From: Flavobacterium panacagri
GTDB taxonomy: Bacteria > Bacteroidota > Bacteroidia > Flavobacteriales > Flavobacteriaceae
Reading direction: 5' to 3'
NCBI RefSeq assembly: GCF_030378165.1
Contig: NZ_CP119766.1
Coordinates: 5,022,001 to 5,086,000 of the forward strand
Length of the DNA stretch: 64,000 nucleotides
This document shows positions 1 to 9,800 of the stretch, one piece after another. The number at the start of each line of letters is the position of its first letter. The first letter of the stretch is position 1. The notes below the pieces were generated by a model, which was not told the DNA's origin, searched no databases, and saw only the letters and a program-made list of their open reading frames with translations. A program made the translations under genes and the position numbers.

Positions 1-34
1 AATATTACCCAATCAAAATCTAAAAACAAATCTG

Positions 35-949
35 ATGAAAAAATTATTATTTTTTTTGGTAATGACGTTCTTTTGGATTCCGGTAAATGCCCAAACATTT
101 GCAGAGGCAACTTCAATTGAAAATTTAACGACTGTTAAATCTGAAAGTGAAAATTTTCAGGATAATTATGCCGATGATCTTCCGTGGCACGCGAGAAGAT
201 TTAAAGTGACTGCTGGTGTATTTTTTCCTGTTAACAACACGGAGGTTAAGGTTGGCAGCAATAATGGTCAATTTGGAAATTTAATTGATTTTGAAAAAGA
301 CCTTGGCTTTAACAAAAGTACAACTTCATTTTTCGGAGCTTTTGAGTGGAGAATCTCCCGAAGATCTAGACTTGGTGCAGAATATTATTATCTAAGTAGA
401 AAATCTACGAAAACACTTCAGAAAGAAATTGAATTTCGTGATCACGTATATCCTGTAGATGCTACAGTTTATGCATTCATGGACAATCATATCGGAAGAA
501 TTACTTATGGCTATGCCTTTATATCGAAACCAAAATATGAAATCGGAGCTCTTATTGGTGCGCATGTTTTATTTGGCGATCTAGGAATTGGACTGGCAGG
601 CGCAACAGCAAATTTAGAAGTTAAAGATAATTTTGGCTTTACTGCTCCTCTTCCTGATCTTGGTATTTGGGGGGAATTTGTATTAGGACGAAAAGTGGGG
701 CTTTATGCTAACTTCAATTACTTCGCCATTAAAATCAATGACTTTGACGGGAGATTATTGAGTTACAATTTATCTGTTTTGTATAATGTCTATCAAAATT
801 TCAGTTTAATGGCGGGTTATACTGGACTAAATATTAGAGTCGACATGGAAAAAGAAAGGCTTAATGGATTCTTTAAATGGGGTTATAATGGTCCTACTTT
901 AACGGCTACTTACAGCTTTGGGAATCATGTGAAGCTTTATAAGCATTGA
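35..949 (+). CDS. Outer membrane beta-barrel protein, function unknown
   Basis: This 304-residue protein starts with a typical Sec signal peptide: a Lys-Lys n-region, a hydrophobic core and a VNAQ cleavage site near residue 20. The mature part has alternating polar and hydrophobic stretches rich in Tyr, Phe and Gly, many of them ending in aromatic residues. It closes with a strand-like segment near the C-terminus, which suggests an integral outer-membrane beta-barrel. No catalytic motif is visible and I do not recognise a specific family. It stands alone on the plus strand; the next 800 bases are repeats. Its partner genes, if any, lie upstream of the window. The barrel call rests on sequence character only. 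Confidence 0.7.
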   Translation: MKKLLFFLVMTFFWIPVNAQTFAEATSIENLTTVKSESENFQDNYADDLPWHARRFKVTAGVFFPVNNTEVKVGSNNGQFGNLIDFEKDLGFNKSTTSFFGAFEWRISRRSRLGAEYYYLSRKSTKTLQKEIEFRDHVYPVDATVYAFMDNHIGRITYGYAFISKPKYEIGALIGAHVLFGDLGIGLAGATANLEVKDNFGFTAPLPDLGIWGEFVLGRKVGLYANFNYFAIKINDFDGRLLSYNLSVLYNVYQNFSLMAGYTGLNIRVDMEKERLNGFFKWGYNGPTLTATYSFGNHVKLYKH

Positions 950-957
950 TTTTTTTT

Positions 958-992
958 TAAGTTGCTAAGGTTCTAAGGTTTCTATACTTTGA
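958..992. repeat. CTAAG-type short repeat after a stop codon
   Basis: GCTAAGG and TCTAAGG motifs recur about 10 bases apart, directly after the stop codon of the barrel gene. Similar CTAAG/CTTAG runs lie at 1692-1752, 13704-13746 and 19655-19687, each close to the 3' end of a gene. Confidence 0.5.
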
Positions 993-999
993 GTGTATT

Positions 1000-1681
1000 T
1001 TTTTAACCGCAAAGACGCAAAGGTTAGCGCAAAGTTCGCAAAGTTTTTTTAGGAATATGTTTATCAACATAAAGTTCGCAAAGCTTTGTGTTGATATAGC
1101 TTTGCGAACTTAATATCCTCAATGTATAACACTTTGTGAAAAAATCTTAGCGAACTTTGCGGTAAAATTAAGCGTTCCAAAAAAAAACAAAACCCGATAA
1201 CCGCTCCACTATCGTTTTTTTTTACCGCAAAGAGCGCAAAGATTTACGCAAAGGACGCAAAGTTTTTTTTTAAAGAAATATGTTTACCAACATAAAGTTC
1301 GCAAAGCTTTCTGTTGATATAGCTTTGCGAACTTAATATTCTCAATGTATAACACTTTGTGAAAAAATCTTAGCGAACTTTGCGGTAAAATTAAGCGTTC
1401 CAACAAAAAACAAAACCCGATAACCGCTCCACTATCGTTTTTTTTACCGCAAAGCACGCAAAGATTTACGCAAAGGACGCAAAGTTTTTTTTAGGAATAT
1501 GTTTACCAACATAAAGTTCGCAAAGCTTTGTGTTGATATAGCTTTGCGAACTTAATATTCTCAAAGCATAACACTTAGCAAAAAATAACCTTTGTGCTCT
1601 TTGCGTTAAAAAAATACGCGCTCCAACAAAACCTAAAACCTGTAATAAAAACAAACCCGATAACTGCTTTGCTATCGGGTT
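1000..1681. repeat. Three tandem copies of a palindromic intergenic element (CGCAAAG family)
   Basis: Three near-identical units of about 215-245 bp run head to tail (about 1000-1214, 1215-1437, 1438-1681). Each begins with ACCGCAAAG and related CGCAAAG words. Each holds a long inner hairpin; in unit 1 the 14-bp arms AAGTTCGCAAAGCT (1072-1085) and AGCTTTGCGAACTT (1098-1111) pair. Units 1 and 2 then carry CGAACTTTGCGGT, which pairs with the first word. Units end in a CCCGATA...TATCG hairpin; in units 1 and 2 it is followed by a T-run. A single related copy lies at 22684-22860. The array fills the gap between two convergent genes, and no real gene is seen in it. Confidence 0.85.
1654..1681. terminator. 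Hairpin terminator closing the repeat array
   Basis: AACCCGATA (1654-1662) pairs perfectly with TATCGGGTT (1673-1681) around a 10-base loop. It lies between the convergent barrel and GH97 genes. Degenerate copies with T-tracts occur near 1195-1225 and 1418-1445. Confidence 0.5.
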
Positions 1682-1691
1682 CATTACCAAA

Positions 1692-1752
1692 CTTAAACTA
1701 CTTAACTCAAAAAACTCAGTATCTTAGAAACTTAGCATCTTAGAAACTGAAA
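1692..1752. repeat. CTTAG-type short repeat at the 3' end of the GH97 gene
   Basis: Repeated ATCTTAGAAACTTAG-like words occur just beyond the stop codon of the minus-strand GH97 gene. They belong to the same family as 958-992, 13704-13746 and 19655-19687. Confidence 0.45.
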
Positions 1753-1756
1753 AAAC

Positions 1757-3775
1757 TTATTTCTCGATTGGAGAAAATTTTATTGCTGTTCCTCCGCCAG
1801 CAGCCAACTTAATGTTTAAAACGGTTTTGCTGTTTACTTTTTGTTTAGAGATTGTAACTGGATACGGATTGGTTTTATAATTGGCTCCTGTTCCGTCTGC
1901 GTAGATTTCTGCTTCGTATTCTTTGTCTTTATCTAAAAATGATAACGCGACTTTTAAGTCTCTTGCATTTCTATTTGTGATTGAACCTAAATACCAGTTT
2001 TTCTCGTCCCAATCTTTACGTACAATTGTAGTGTATTCTCCAATTTTTGAATCTAAAACTTTGGTGTCTGACCAAGTGCAAGGAACATCTTTTACAAATT
2101 GAAATTCCGGTTTTCCTTCATAATTTTTAGGTAAATCTGAAGCCATCTGCAACGGACTGAAAATAATAACATATAATGCCAATTGATTTGCCAAAGTCGT
2201 CTGTACTTTTGCTCCAGAAGGTGTTTTATAATCAAAATTGAAATTCCCTGGAGTGTAATCAAAAGGCCCAGAAAGCATTCTGGTAAAAGGCAAAGTGGTT
2301 AAATGTTCTGGTGTATTTCCTCCATCTACAGACCATGCATTATATTCCTGCCCTCTACCTCCCTCTTGTGACATGAAATTTGGATAAGTACGTTGTAATC
2401 CCGTTCCTTTCATAGGTTCGTGATTGTCAATCATAATGTGATATTTCGCTGCCGTTTCGATTACTTTTCTGTAATGACACGCTCCGTATTGGCTGTCGTG
2501 CCATTCTTTTTTGTCCAAATATTTGTTTACATAACCCGTTTTAACCGAATTCACTCCCATTTTCTGATACAATTTGAAAGCATCTTCCAATTGATTCTCA
2601 TAATTTTTGGTTGCTCCAGCAGTTTCATGATGTCCGATCAAACGAACATTTTTCACGGCAGCATATTTCGTGATTTCTTCCAAATTAAAATCGGGATAAG
2701 CTTTTACAAAACTAAATGCAGAACCGTCAGCAGTCCAATCGCCATCCCAGCCTTCATTCCAGCCTTCTACTAAAACGCCGTCAAAACCATTTTTCGCAGC
2801 AAAGTCAATGTATTCTTTAGTATTCTTGGTCGTTGCACCATGTTTTGGGCCTTGCCCCCAGGTGTACTTTTCCAAATGCATTCCCCACCAGATTCCAATA
2901 TATTTCGATGGCGTAATCCACGATAAATCCTCAATTTTTGAAGGTTCGTTTAGATTCAGCATAATGGTTGAAGTTGCAACATCTCCAGGATTTTTTCCAA
3001 CTACAATGGTTCTCCACGGCGTTTTAAAAGGCGTTTCAGCATAAACTTTTACACCATCAGCCCATGGCACTAAATCACTTTTGTATTGTTTATCAGATGT
3101 TTTTAAAAGTGTCATTGAAGCAAAATCCGTAAGATTCGCTTCATGAATCGCTACATACAATTTGTCTTTGGTTTCAAAAGTGGCTGGCGTATTAATCGTA
3201 TCCGTTTTACTCATTAACGTTTTACGATATTCACTTTCGTAATAACTGTTTTCGCGGTGAACCGGAATCCACCAGACTTCATTATTATCTTTAAAAGTAA
3301 ATTGTGTTACTTCATTTGAGATTTTGACTTTTCCTAAATTCGGCTGTTTTGGAAATTCATATCGAAAACCTAAACCATCATCAAAAACTCTGAAAATAAT
3401 ATCCACCAAACGCTCTTCGCCTTTTGCTTCTTTTAAGTGAACAATTAATTCGTTATGATGATCCCTTACTTTTTTGAATTCGCCCCAAGGCTGTTCCCAG
3501 GTTTCATCTGCCGATTTTTCTTCTGTTGAAATGACTTCAAAACCATCGGTCATTTTTGGCAGTTCTTGGAATTCAAATCCAAGAAGAGAAGGCTCAATAA
3601 CCGATTTCCCGTTAGAAGAAAAACGATACTGTGGCTGTCCCGAAGGTGTTAGTTCAAAAGTAAGTTCAGAGATTTTTTCAGGAGAACTGATTTTATACGT
3701 TTTTTTAGTACTGCAGGCAAAAAGCAACATGGATGCCAGCGCGACTATACAGTATCTATATTTATTGTTTTTCAT
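1757..3775 (-). CDS. GH97 family alpha-glucosidase, SusB-like, lipoprotein
   Basis: This 672-residue glycoside hydrolase family 97 enzyme should release glucose from the non-reducing ends of alpha-glucans. A lipobox (LLFAC, Cys21) makes it a lipoprotein. Three conserved motifs match SusB of Bacteroides thetaiotaomicron as I remember it: HHE at 382-384, NHE at 451-453 and RGQE at 474-477. Their spacings of 69 and 24 residues equal those of SusB E439, E508 and E532. At the position where retaining GH97 enzymes carry an Asp nucleophile it has VKTGY (Gly414), again as in SusB, so an inverting mechanism is inferred. It is the last gene of the PUL operon, 25 bp after the GH71/99-like gene. Linkage preference (alpha-1,4, alpha-1,3 or other) cannot be read from the sequence. 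Confidence 0.92.
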   Translation of the reverse strand: MKNNKYRYCIVALASMLLFACSTKKTYKISSPEKISELTFELTPSGQPQYRFSSNGKSVIEPSLLGFEFQELPKMTDGFEVISTEEKSADETWEQPWGEFKKVRDHHNELIVHLKEAKGEERLVDIIFRVFDDGLGFRYEFPKQPNLGKVKISNEVTQFTFKDNNEVWWIPVHRENSYYESEYRKTLMSKTDTINTPATFETKDKLYVAIHEANLTDFASMTLLKTSDKQYKSDLVPWADGVKVYAETPFKTPWRTIVVGKNPGDVATSTIMLNLNEPSKIEDLSWITPSKYIGIWWGMHLEKYTWGQGPKHGATTKNTKEYIDFAAKNGFDGVLVEGWNEGWDGDWTADGSAFSFVKAYPDFNLEEITKYAAVKNVRLIGHHETAGATKNYENQLEDAFKLYQKMGVNSVKTGYVNKYLDKKEWHDSQYGACHYRKVIETAAKYHIMIDNHEPMKGTGLQRTYPNFMSQEGGRGQEYNAWSVDGGNTPEHLTTLPFTRMLSGPFDYTPGNFNFDYKTPSGAKVQTTLANQLALYVIIFSPLQMASDLPKNYEGKPEFQFVKDVPCTWSDTKVLDSKIGEYTTIVRKDWDEKNWYLGSITNRNARDLKVALSFLDKDKEYEAEIYADGTGANYKTNPYPVTISKQKVNSKTVLNIKLAAGGGTAIKFSPIEK

Positions 3776-3800
3776 TATTTAAATTGTATTAATTACCGCT

Positions 3801-5045
3801 CTATTTAATTTCGCTTAATACTTGTTTTGCCTTTGCTGACTGCATCGAAACAAAATAATTAAACGCTTGATCGAGTTTTTTCTGGGCATCGACATTTCCT
3901 TTTTTCTGTACGCGTAAATCATACAATTTGCTGATATCAGAAAAAACATTTTCTGTATTTTTTACTCCCGAAAAAGCTTTTATTTTTTCGATATAAGAAT
4001 ATCCAAATTCTACGGTTGGTTCAAACATAGTTCCTTCTCCAAAATCATTCCACGTAATCAATTGCAGGTAATTGATATTGGCATTTTTAGCCAAAGTCAA
4101 TGTTTCATCAAGTGTCGCTCCGTTGTTATGTTCTATTGTCCATCCAATTGCCGCTCCGCCTCCACCTGCAGCATAAAAATCTTTAAAACCAGGATAAGCG
4201 CTTCCCATTGCTACTCCCAATTTTGGTTTTGTATTGGTGTAAAAATTAGTCAGATAACTATTGTCTTTATAAACCCATGCATACTCTCCAGCGGCATTAT
4301 CGCCTGCTTTTGCTGAATGATCCCAAAGGGTTAAAAATGTTGGTTTTGTAGTTAAAGTCCCAAACACATTTGTCCATTCAGCAGCAGTCTGCAAAACGAT
4401 TGGACCAAAATTCATCAAAAGAGGTTTCCCATTAATTTTGATATAATTAGCATCAGTAAAATAATTATTTTGAACATAAGCTAAATCTGTTTTTGCCGCA
4501 CTGGTGACCGAAATTGCTTTTCCAGCATTGACAACATTGGTTAAAAAACGGTCTTCATAAACAATCGCATATTCTAAACCTACTTTATCCAGCATTTCAA
4601 TTAACTGCTCTGTATTTTCCTTGACCATTCGGTAATCGTTTACATCATAAGTGCCGTACCAATCGATCAGAATACCATCAATTCCTGAATATTTCATCAG
4701 TAATAAATGATTTTCAATCACATTTTTATCGCCTGAATGATACGGCCCAATCAGCGGATAATAATAAGATGCAATTTCTCTACGACCGTTTGCTCCAATA
4801 TTGTTCGGATTTTTGTTGGCCATTGTCCAATGATATCCCCATTTTTTATCGGCACTGCTTTCGTTGGTTTCAAACCACGGCATGTAGTGCATATAAATTT
4901 TGGTGCTGTTGGTTTTCTCAATCGCAACAGGCGCTGTTTTTTCTGGTTCTGTTGGCTTATCTGAACCTTTGTCATCGCTGCTGCATCCAGCAACCATCAC
5001 AATGTTCATTAAACCAAAAACCAATGATGTGATATATCTTTTCAT
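3801..5045 (-). CDS. GH71/GH99-like glycoside hydrolase lipoprotein
   Basis: This 414-residue lipoprotein has a lipobox ending at Cys21, followed by a short Lys/Glu/Pro-rich linker. The catalytic-type part begins with KIYMHYMPWF (49-58). It contains GIDGILIDWYG (121-131), a VYEDR motif (162-166) and TWNDFGEGT (331-339). The last motif resembles the catalytic NEWxEGT signature of GH99 endo-alpha-mannosidases, with Asp334 in place of the first Glu and Glu337 in place of the second. A (beta/alpha)8 fold and endo action on an alpha-linked glycan are therefore likely. GH71 (alpha-1,3-glucanase) is related, and that reading fits the neighbouring alpha-glucosidase better than mannan does. Substrate is unproven. 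It lies between susD (290 bp with two hairpins) and GH97. Confidence 0.75.
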   Translation of the reverse strand: MKRYITSLVFGLMNIVMVAGCSSDDKGSDKPTEPEKTAPVAIEKTNSTKIYMHYMPWFETNESSADKKWGYHWTMANKNPNNIGANGRREIASYYYPLIGPYHSGDKNVIENHLLLMKYSGIDGILIDWYGTYDVNDYRMVKENTEQLIEMLDKVGLEYAIVYEDRFLTNVVNAGKAISVTSAAKTDLAYVQNNYFTDANYIKINGKPLLMNFGPIVLQTAAEWTNVFGTLTTKPTFLTLWDHSAKAGDNAAGEYAWVYKDNSYLTNFYTNTKPKLGVAMGSAYPGFKDFYAAGGGGAAIGWTIEHNNGATLDETLTLAKNANINYLQLITWNDFGEGTMFEPTVEFGYSYIEKIKAFSGVKNTENVFSDISKLYDLRVQKKGNVDAQKKLDQAFNYFVSMQSAKAKQVLSEIK

Positions 5046-5113
5046 ATTGTTGTGCTTTATATTTTGTTTTTACCACAGATTATAAAAATTACAAGGATTT
5101 TATTCTTGGGTAA

Positions 5114-5220
5114 TTTATTTCACGCAGATTTAAAAAAGATTTAAGCAGATTCACACAGATTCATTTTTATGATATTTAAATTTAAATCTGCTTTAATCTG
5201 CAGAATCTGCGTGAAATAAA
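5114..5220. repeat. Long inverted repeat (CACGCAGATT family)
   Basis: Perfect 17-bp arms TTTATTTCACGCAGATT (5114-5130) and AATCTGCGTGAAATAAA (5204-5220) enclose further smaller repeats of AGATT/AATCTGC. The element lies between the SusD and GH71/99-like genes of one operon, so it may act at RNA level. Confidence 0.75.
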
Positions 5221-5286
5221 ATCACTTTTTAAATCCTAAAATTCAGTAATCAACCTTTTAACATCTGTTGCAAAAAATTAAAAACA

Positions 5287-5325
5287 TGTCAGCCTTCCAC
5301 GACTAACCAACATGGAAGACTGACA
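5287..5325 (-). terminator. Intercistronic hairpin after susD
   Basis: TGTCAGCCTTCCA (5287-5299) faces TGGAAGACTGACA (5313-5325): a 13-bp stem with one mismatch or G-U pair. It lies 11 bp after the SusD stop codon, and on the minus strand it is followed by a T-rich run. It could stop or slow transcription into the two enzyme genes, or protect the susCD part of the message. Confidence 0.6.
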
Positions 5326-5335
5326 TTCTAGTAAC

Positions 5336-6844
5336 CTAATTTGGATACCCAGGATTTTGTTTTAGGTTTTTATTTGTTGTTAAAACAGTGCTTGGAATTG
5401 GGAAAATTGCTCTATATTTCTCTGTTGCACCTTTTGACCACCAAGGCAGGAAGAAAGTTCCAAAACGAATATTGTCTGTTCTTCTTCTTCCTTCGAAAGT
5501 GAATTCTTTCAGCAATTCTTGATCGATAAAAGCTAAATCAATTGTTGCCGGCATTTCTTCTCCTGCACGTGCAGTAACCTGCTGTAAAAATGGTCTTGCT
5601 AAATCTGGCGAACCTAAACGAACATAACATTCTGCCTGCATCATTAAAATTTCTGAATAACGAATTAGGACAAAATCGTGGTCACGTTCCCATTGTTCTC
5701 CTGCTTTCATTTCGTATTTAGCCAAACGTACTCCTTCATTTTCTTTAGCATCTTCTAAACTTGTCAGATTCTCAGTATAAGTTAGTGGTTCTCCATTATC
5801 CATCATAATTACAGAACCTGTTGCCAAGTTGATCTGATCGCCTTCCAGCATACATTTTTTTCTTTTGTCTGTATCAGCGAAAGCGGAATAAACTCCTGGC
5901 TGTGCGCACATTCCGTTTGCACTCCACGGATAGTTTCCTATTGGCGAAATCGCTAATTTTTGATTGTAATGTGCTGACATCGAATTCATATAATTTCCAA
6001 CTGTTCCTGCTTTTGAATCATAAGGAATAGCAAAAATAATTTCAGATGAAGTCTGATTTTCGGTTACGAAATTGGCAAAGAAATCTGGTGTTAAACTATA
6101 CCCCGTAACTTTCTGACATGCATCTAAACAATCCTGCCAGCGCGCTACCCCAATGAATGCTTCAGAATTAAGATATAATCTCGCTAAAATAGAATAAGCA
6201 ACATTTCTAGTCAATTTAGAATACACCACATTTGGGTTTAAATGCGGAATAGCATCTGTCAATTCTTTTTCAACAAAATCATAAACCTGTTTTCTAGTTG
6301 AATTCGAAGGCAAATCTGTATCCTCAAAATTGGTTACAATTGGCACATTTCCGAATAAATCTAAAAGATTGTAGTAGTAATAAGCCCTAAGCGCTTTTAG
6401 TTCTGCAAAAATGGGTTCTTTAGCTTTATCGGATAAAGACGATTTATTGATTTGATAAATAATCGCATTGATCTTTGCAATTCCAGTGTAATTGTAACGC
6501 CAAGCCGAAAGAATCATTCTGTTATCTGCTTTCCAAGTATGTTTTTGTGCATCTTGATACTGCCCGCCATCGTACCAGTTGGTTCCTCTTGTTGGAATTG
6601 TGGCTTCGTCTGAAACAACTTCATTCAAAAAGAAAACATATTCGCAGGTTGGAAAGTTATTTGAGATTGCATCAGAGAATCCTCTTAACGAAGAATAAGC
6701 TCCTCCTACCAGCGCATCAATTTCCTTAGTTGTATTCCCGAACTCACCATCTTCTACCTGATCATACAACTGTTCGTTCAAATCAGTACATGATACCGTA
6801 AAAAGCATGCTTAAAAGTATTGCTGCTGTTATTTTGATTTTCAT
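5336..6844 (-). CDS. SusD/RagB family outer-membrane glycan-binding lipoprotein
   Basis: This 502-residue SusD homologue has a lipoprotein signal (LLSMLFTVSC). Family features are the N-terminal region around EIDALVGGAYSSLRG, the helical LRAYYYYNLLDLFGNVPIV segment near residue 165, and the C-terminal LLKEFTFEGRRRTDNIRFG region followed by an IPSTVLTTNKNLKQNPGY tail. SusD proteins cap a SusC barrel at the cell surface and bind glycan for import. The gene follows susC by 28 bp, the standard pairing. The ligand is probably an alpha-glucan oligosaccharide, inferred from the GH97 partner. Confidence 0.95.
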   Translation of the reverse strand: MKIKITAAILLSMLFTVSCTDLNEQLYDQVEDGEFGNTTKEIDALVGGAYSSLRGFSDAISNNFPTCEYVFFLNEVVSDEATIPTRGTNWYDGGQYQDAQKHTWKADNRMILSAWRYNYTGIAKINAIIYQINKSSLSDKAKEPIFAELKALRAYYYYNLLDLFGNVPIVTNFEDTDLPSNSTRKQVYDFVEKELTDAIPHLNPNVVYSKLTRNVAYSILARLYLNSEAFIGVARWQDCLDACQKVTGYSLTPDFFANFVTENQTSSEIIFAIPYDSKAGTVGNYMNSMSAHYNQKLAISPIGNYPWSANGMCAQPGVYSAFADTDKRKKCMLEGDQINLATGSVIMMDNGEPLTYTENLTSLEDAKENEGVRLAKYEMKAGEQWERDHDFVLIRYSEILMMQAECYVRLGSPDLARPFLQQVTARAGEEMPATIDLAFIDQELLKEFTFEGRRRTDNIRFGTFFLPWWSKGATEKYRAIFPIPSTVLTTNKNLKQNPGYPN

Positions 6845-6872
6845 TTTTAATATTTTATGGTTATCAATTCGC

Positions 6873-9800
6873 TTAATTATTCAGCGTAAAATTTAGTCCA
6901 ACAGAAATGGTTGTTGGTCGAGGATAATTATTATATCTGTCAATTCCAGGAGCTGCCAATCCAGTTTGATCCATAACTCCAGTTTGATTAATTCCGTCCT
7001 GAGCATTTAATCCAATCTCTGGATCTACACCTTTGTAGCTTGTAAATACAAATAGGTTTTCTCCCATTACATAGAATCTTACTTTAGATTTTTTGTATTT
7101 CAATGGTAATGTATAACCAAGAGATAAGGTTTGAAGTCTGAAGAAAGAAGCATCTTCGATCCAATAATCTGAATACTTTGGAGCAGAAGTAATACCGCTG
7201 CTTAAGAAATCGTCAGGAACGTTAAATGATGGTAACCTGTTAGGATCGTTCAACATCATGTTAGTTGCGTTTAAAGCTTTTTGTCCAAACATTCCGTATC
7301 CTGAAATTCCAAGATCAAAATTTCCGTAAGTGAAATTCATCGCAAGACCTAAAGTCAAGTCTGGCTGAATATTACCTAAGTCTGTTTTATCAGCATCAAC
7401 CAAAGCACTTTCTTGCACAACCTGTCCTGCAGCATTGTAATATTGTATTTTACCATCTGCATCTAAACCTGCATTTCTGAATCCCCAGAAAGTTCCAACA
7501 GGATATCCTTCAGCAATAATCTGAGAATATTGTCCGGACATCCCAGCTAAACCGTGTAAAGAACCGCTGTAGATTACATCTGTTTTATAAGTTGGATTTG
7601 AAAGTTTTTCGATTTTCTGAACGTTATGTCCTAACGTTAAATTGGCATTCCAGTTGAATTTCTCACCTTTAATGATGTCAGCATTCAAAGTCAACTCTAC
7701 TCCTTTGTTAGACATTTCACCTACGTTAGCCAGCATTGTTCCCACTAAATATGGAGGCTGAGGCACTTCATACGTGTATAATAAATCTTTTGTTGTTTTA
7801 GAATAATATTCGAAAGATCCCGTAATCCTATTGAAAAGACCGAAATCAAAACCAACGTTAATTTGCTGTGTAGATTCCCATTTCAAATCAGGATTTGGAT
7901 TTTGTTTTGGCGAATAGGCCAAACTCCATGTTTTAGTAACAGGATCGTAGTAACTGTCGTTTCCAACTCCTAAAATAGAAAGCGATTTGTACTCTCCAAT
8001 TCCGTCCTGATTACCTGTAACTCCGTAACCAACTCTTAATTTTAAATTGTCTAACCAACCTTTTGAAGATTCCATAAATTCTTCGTTAGAAATTCTCCAC
8101 GCTGCAGAAGCAGAAGGGAAAGTTCCCCATTTGTTATTTTCTCCAAAACGGCTAGATCCGTCACGTCTTACAGTTGCGGTCAATAAATATTTACCATCGT
8201 AACCGTAGTTGGCACGAGCATAAAAAGAAACTAAATTTGATTTTCCTTTGTATGAATACACATCTCCTAAACGATAATTATAACCCGCTCCTAAATTGTT
8301 ATAGCTGAAAGCATCGGTTACGAAACCACCTCTCTGAGCTCCAAAACCTTGATAAATATTTTCTAGATAAGAATACCCTGCCAAAGCACTAATATTATGT
8401 TTATCAATTGTTTTGTTGTAGTTTACATAAAGCTCGCCTTGTGCGTTAGTAAATTCAGCATAAGTTCTTTGCGCAAAACCGCCTTCAGTCTGACCTTCCA
8501 TAACAGCATAAGATGGTTTGTACGTTCCTCCTTTTACGGCATTGTGTTCCAATGAAATATTAGCCGTAGCGGTAAAATCGTTTAAAAATTTCACATCTGT
8601 TTTGAAATAACCTAAAAGTCTGTGTCTTTCATTATCAAAAGTTCTGTTGGTTAAAATCTCAACCGGGTTTTGATAAATATTTCCTGTTACAGAAGAAAAT
8701 GATCCATCTTCGTTGTAAACCGGGATTGTTGGATTTAAGTTATAAGCTCTTTCAAAAATTCTGTAATCAATTGGGTGCCATTTGTCGATGTTTGCAAATA
8801 ATCCCATATCAAATTTTACCTCTTTGTTGTCTCCAAGAAACTGATAAGCACTAACGTTTCCGCTGATTCTTTCTAAACCTGATTTTTTAATAACACCTTC
8901 ATTATTCAAATATCCAATAGAAGTTCTAAAACCGCTGTCTGCCTTTCCTGAATTAATGCTTAAAGTATGAGATTGAGAAATCGCTGTCTGCTCGATTGCT
9001 TTCTGCCAATTCGTATTTCCACCATAATCTACAGCATCTGCATTTCCTGTCTGACGAACATAACCTCTCCATTGGTTTGCAGATAAAAGATCTAAATTGT
9101 CTGTTACATAACCAATGCTTGATAAACCATTATAAGTTACAGAAACTCCTTTAGTTCCAGATTTAGTTGTAATCATAATTACCCCATTTGCTCCTCTAGA
9201 ACCATAAATTGCTGTTGCAGAAGCATCTTTCAAAACGTCAACCGATTTAATATCTGCTGGCTGCACGACATTGATATCTACACCTGCAATACCGTCAACC
9301 ACAATTAACGGACTATTGCTAGCTGTTAAAGAAGTTCCTCCACGAAGACGGATTGTAGAACCTGCTGCTGGATCACCAGAAGGACGAATGATATTTAAAC
9401 CTGCTACTTTTCCTTGTAAAACCTGTTCTGTAGAAGAAATTGTTCCTTTTACTAAATCATCTGCGCCAACAGTTGAAATAGCTCCGGTTAAATCTGATTT
9501 TTTTACTTTACCATAACCTACAGAAACTACTTGTACTTCTGCCAACGCATAACCGTCATTCTGCAGACGCACATCATAATTGGAAGTATTAGCAGTAATT
9601 TGAACTTTCTGAGTTGTAGATCCAATAAAAGAAACTTCGATTGCACCTCCTACGGCTACCTGAAGACTAAATTTACCATCAAAATCTGTTGTAGTTCCGT
9701 TTTTTGTTCCTACTTCAATGATAGAAGCTCCCGGCAAAACGCTGCCAGTATTGTCGTAAACGGTTCCTGATATTTGTTTTTTTCCTTGTGCAAATAAACC

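Noticed and set aside
1000..1681. CRISPR array
   Set aside because: Repeat units are over 200 bp and nearly identical throughout, without unique spacers; no cas gene in the window.
1466..1690. Minus-strand open frame of 74 codons in the repeat array
   Set aside because: It is a translation of the palindromic repeat itself; composition (FLTQRAQRLFFAK) is that of repeat-derived false genes.
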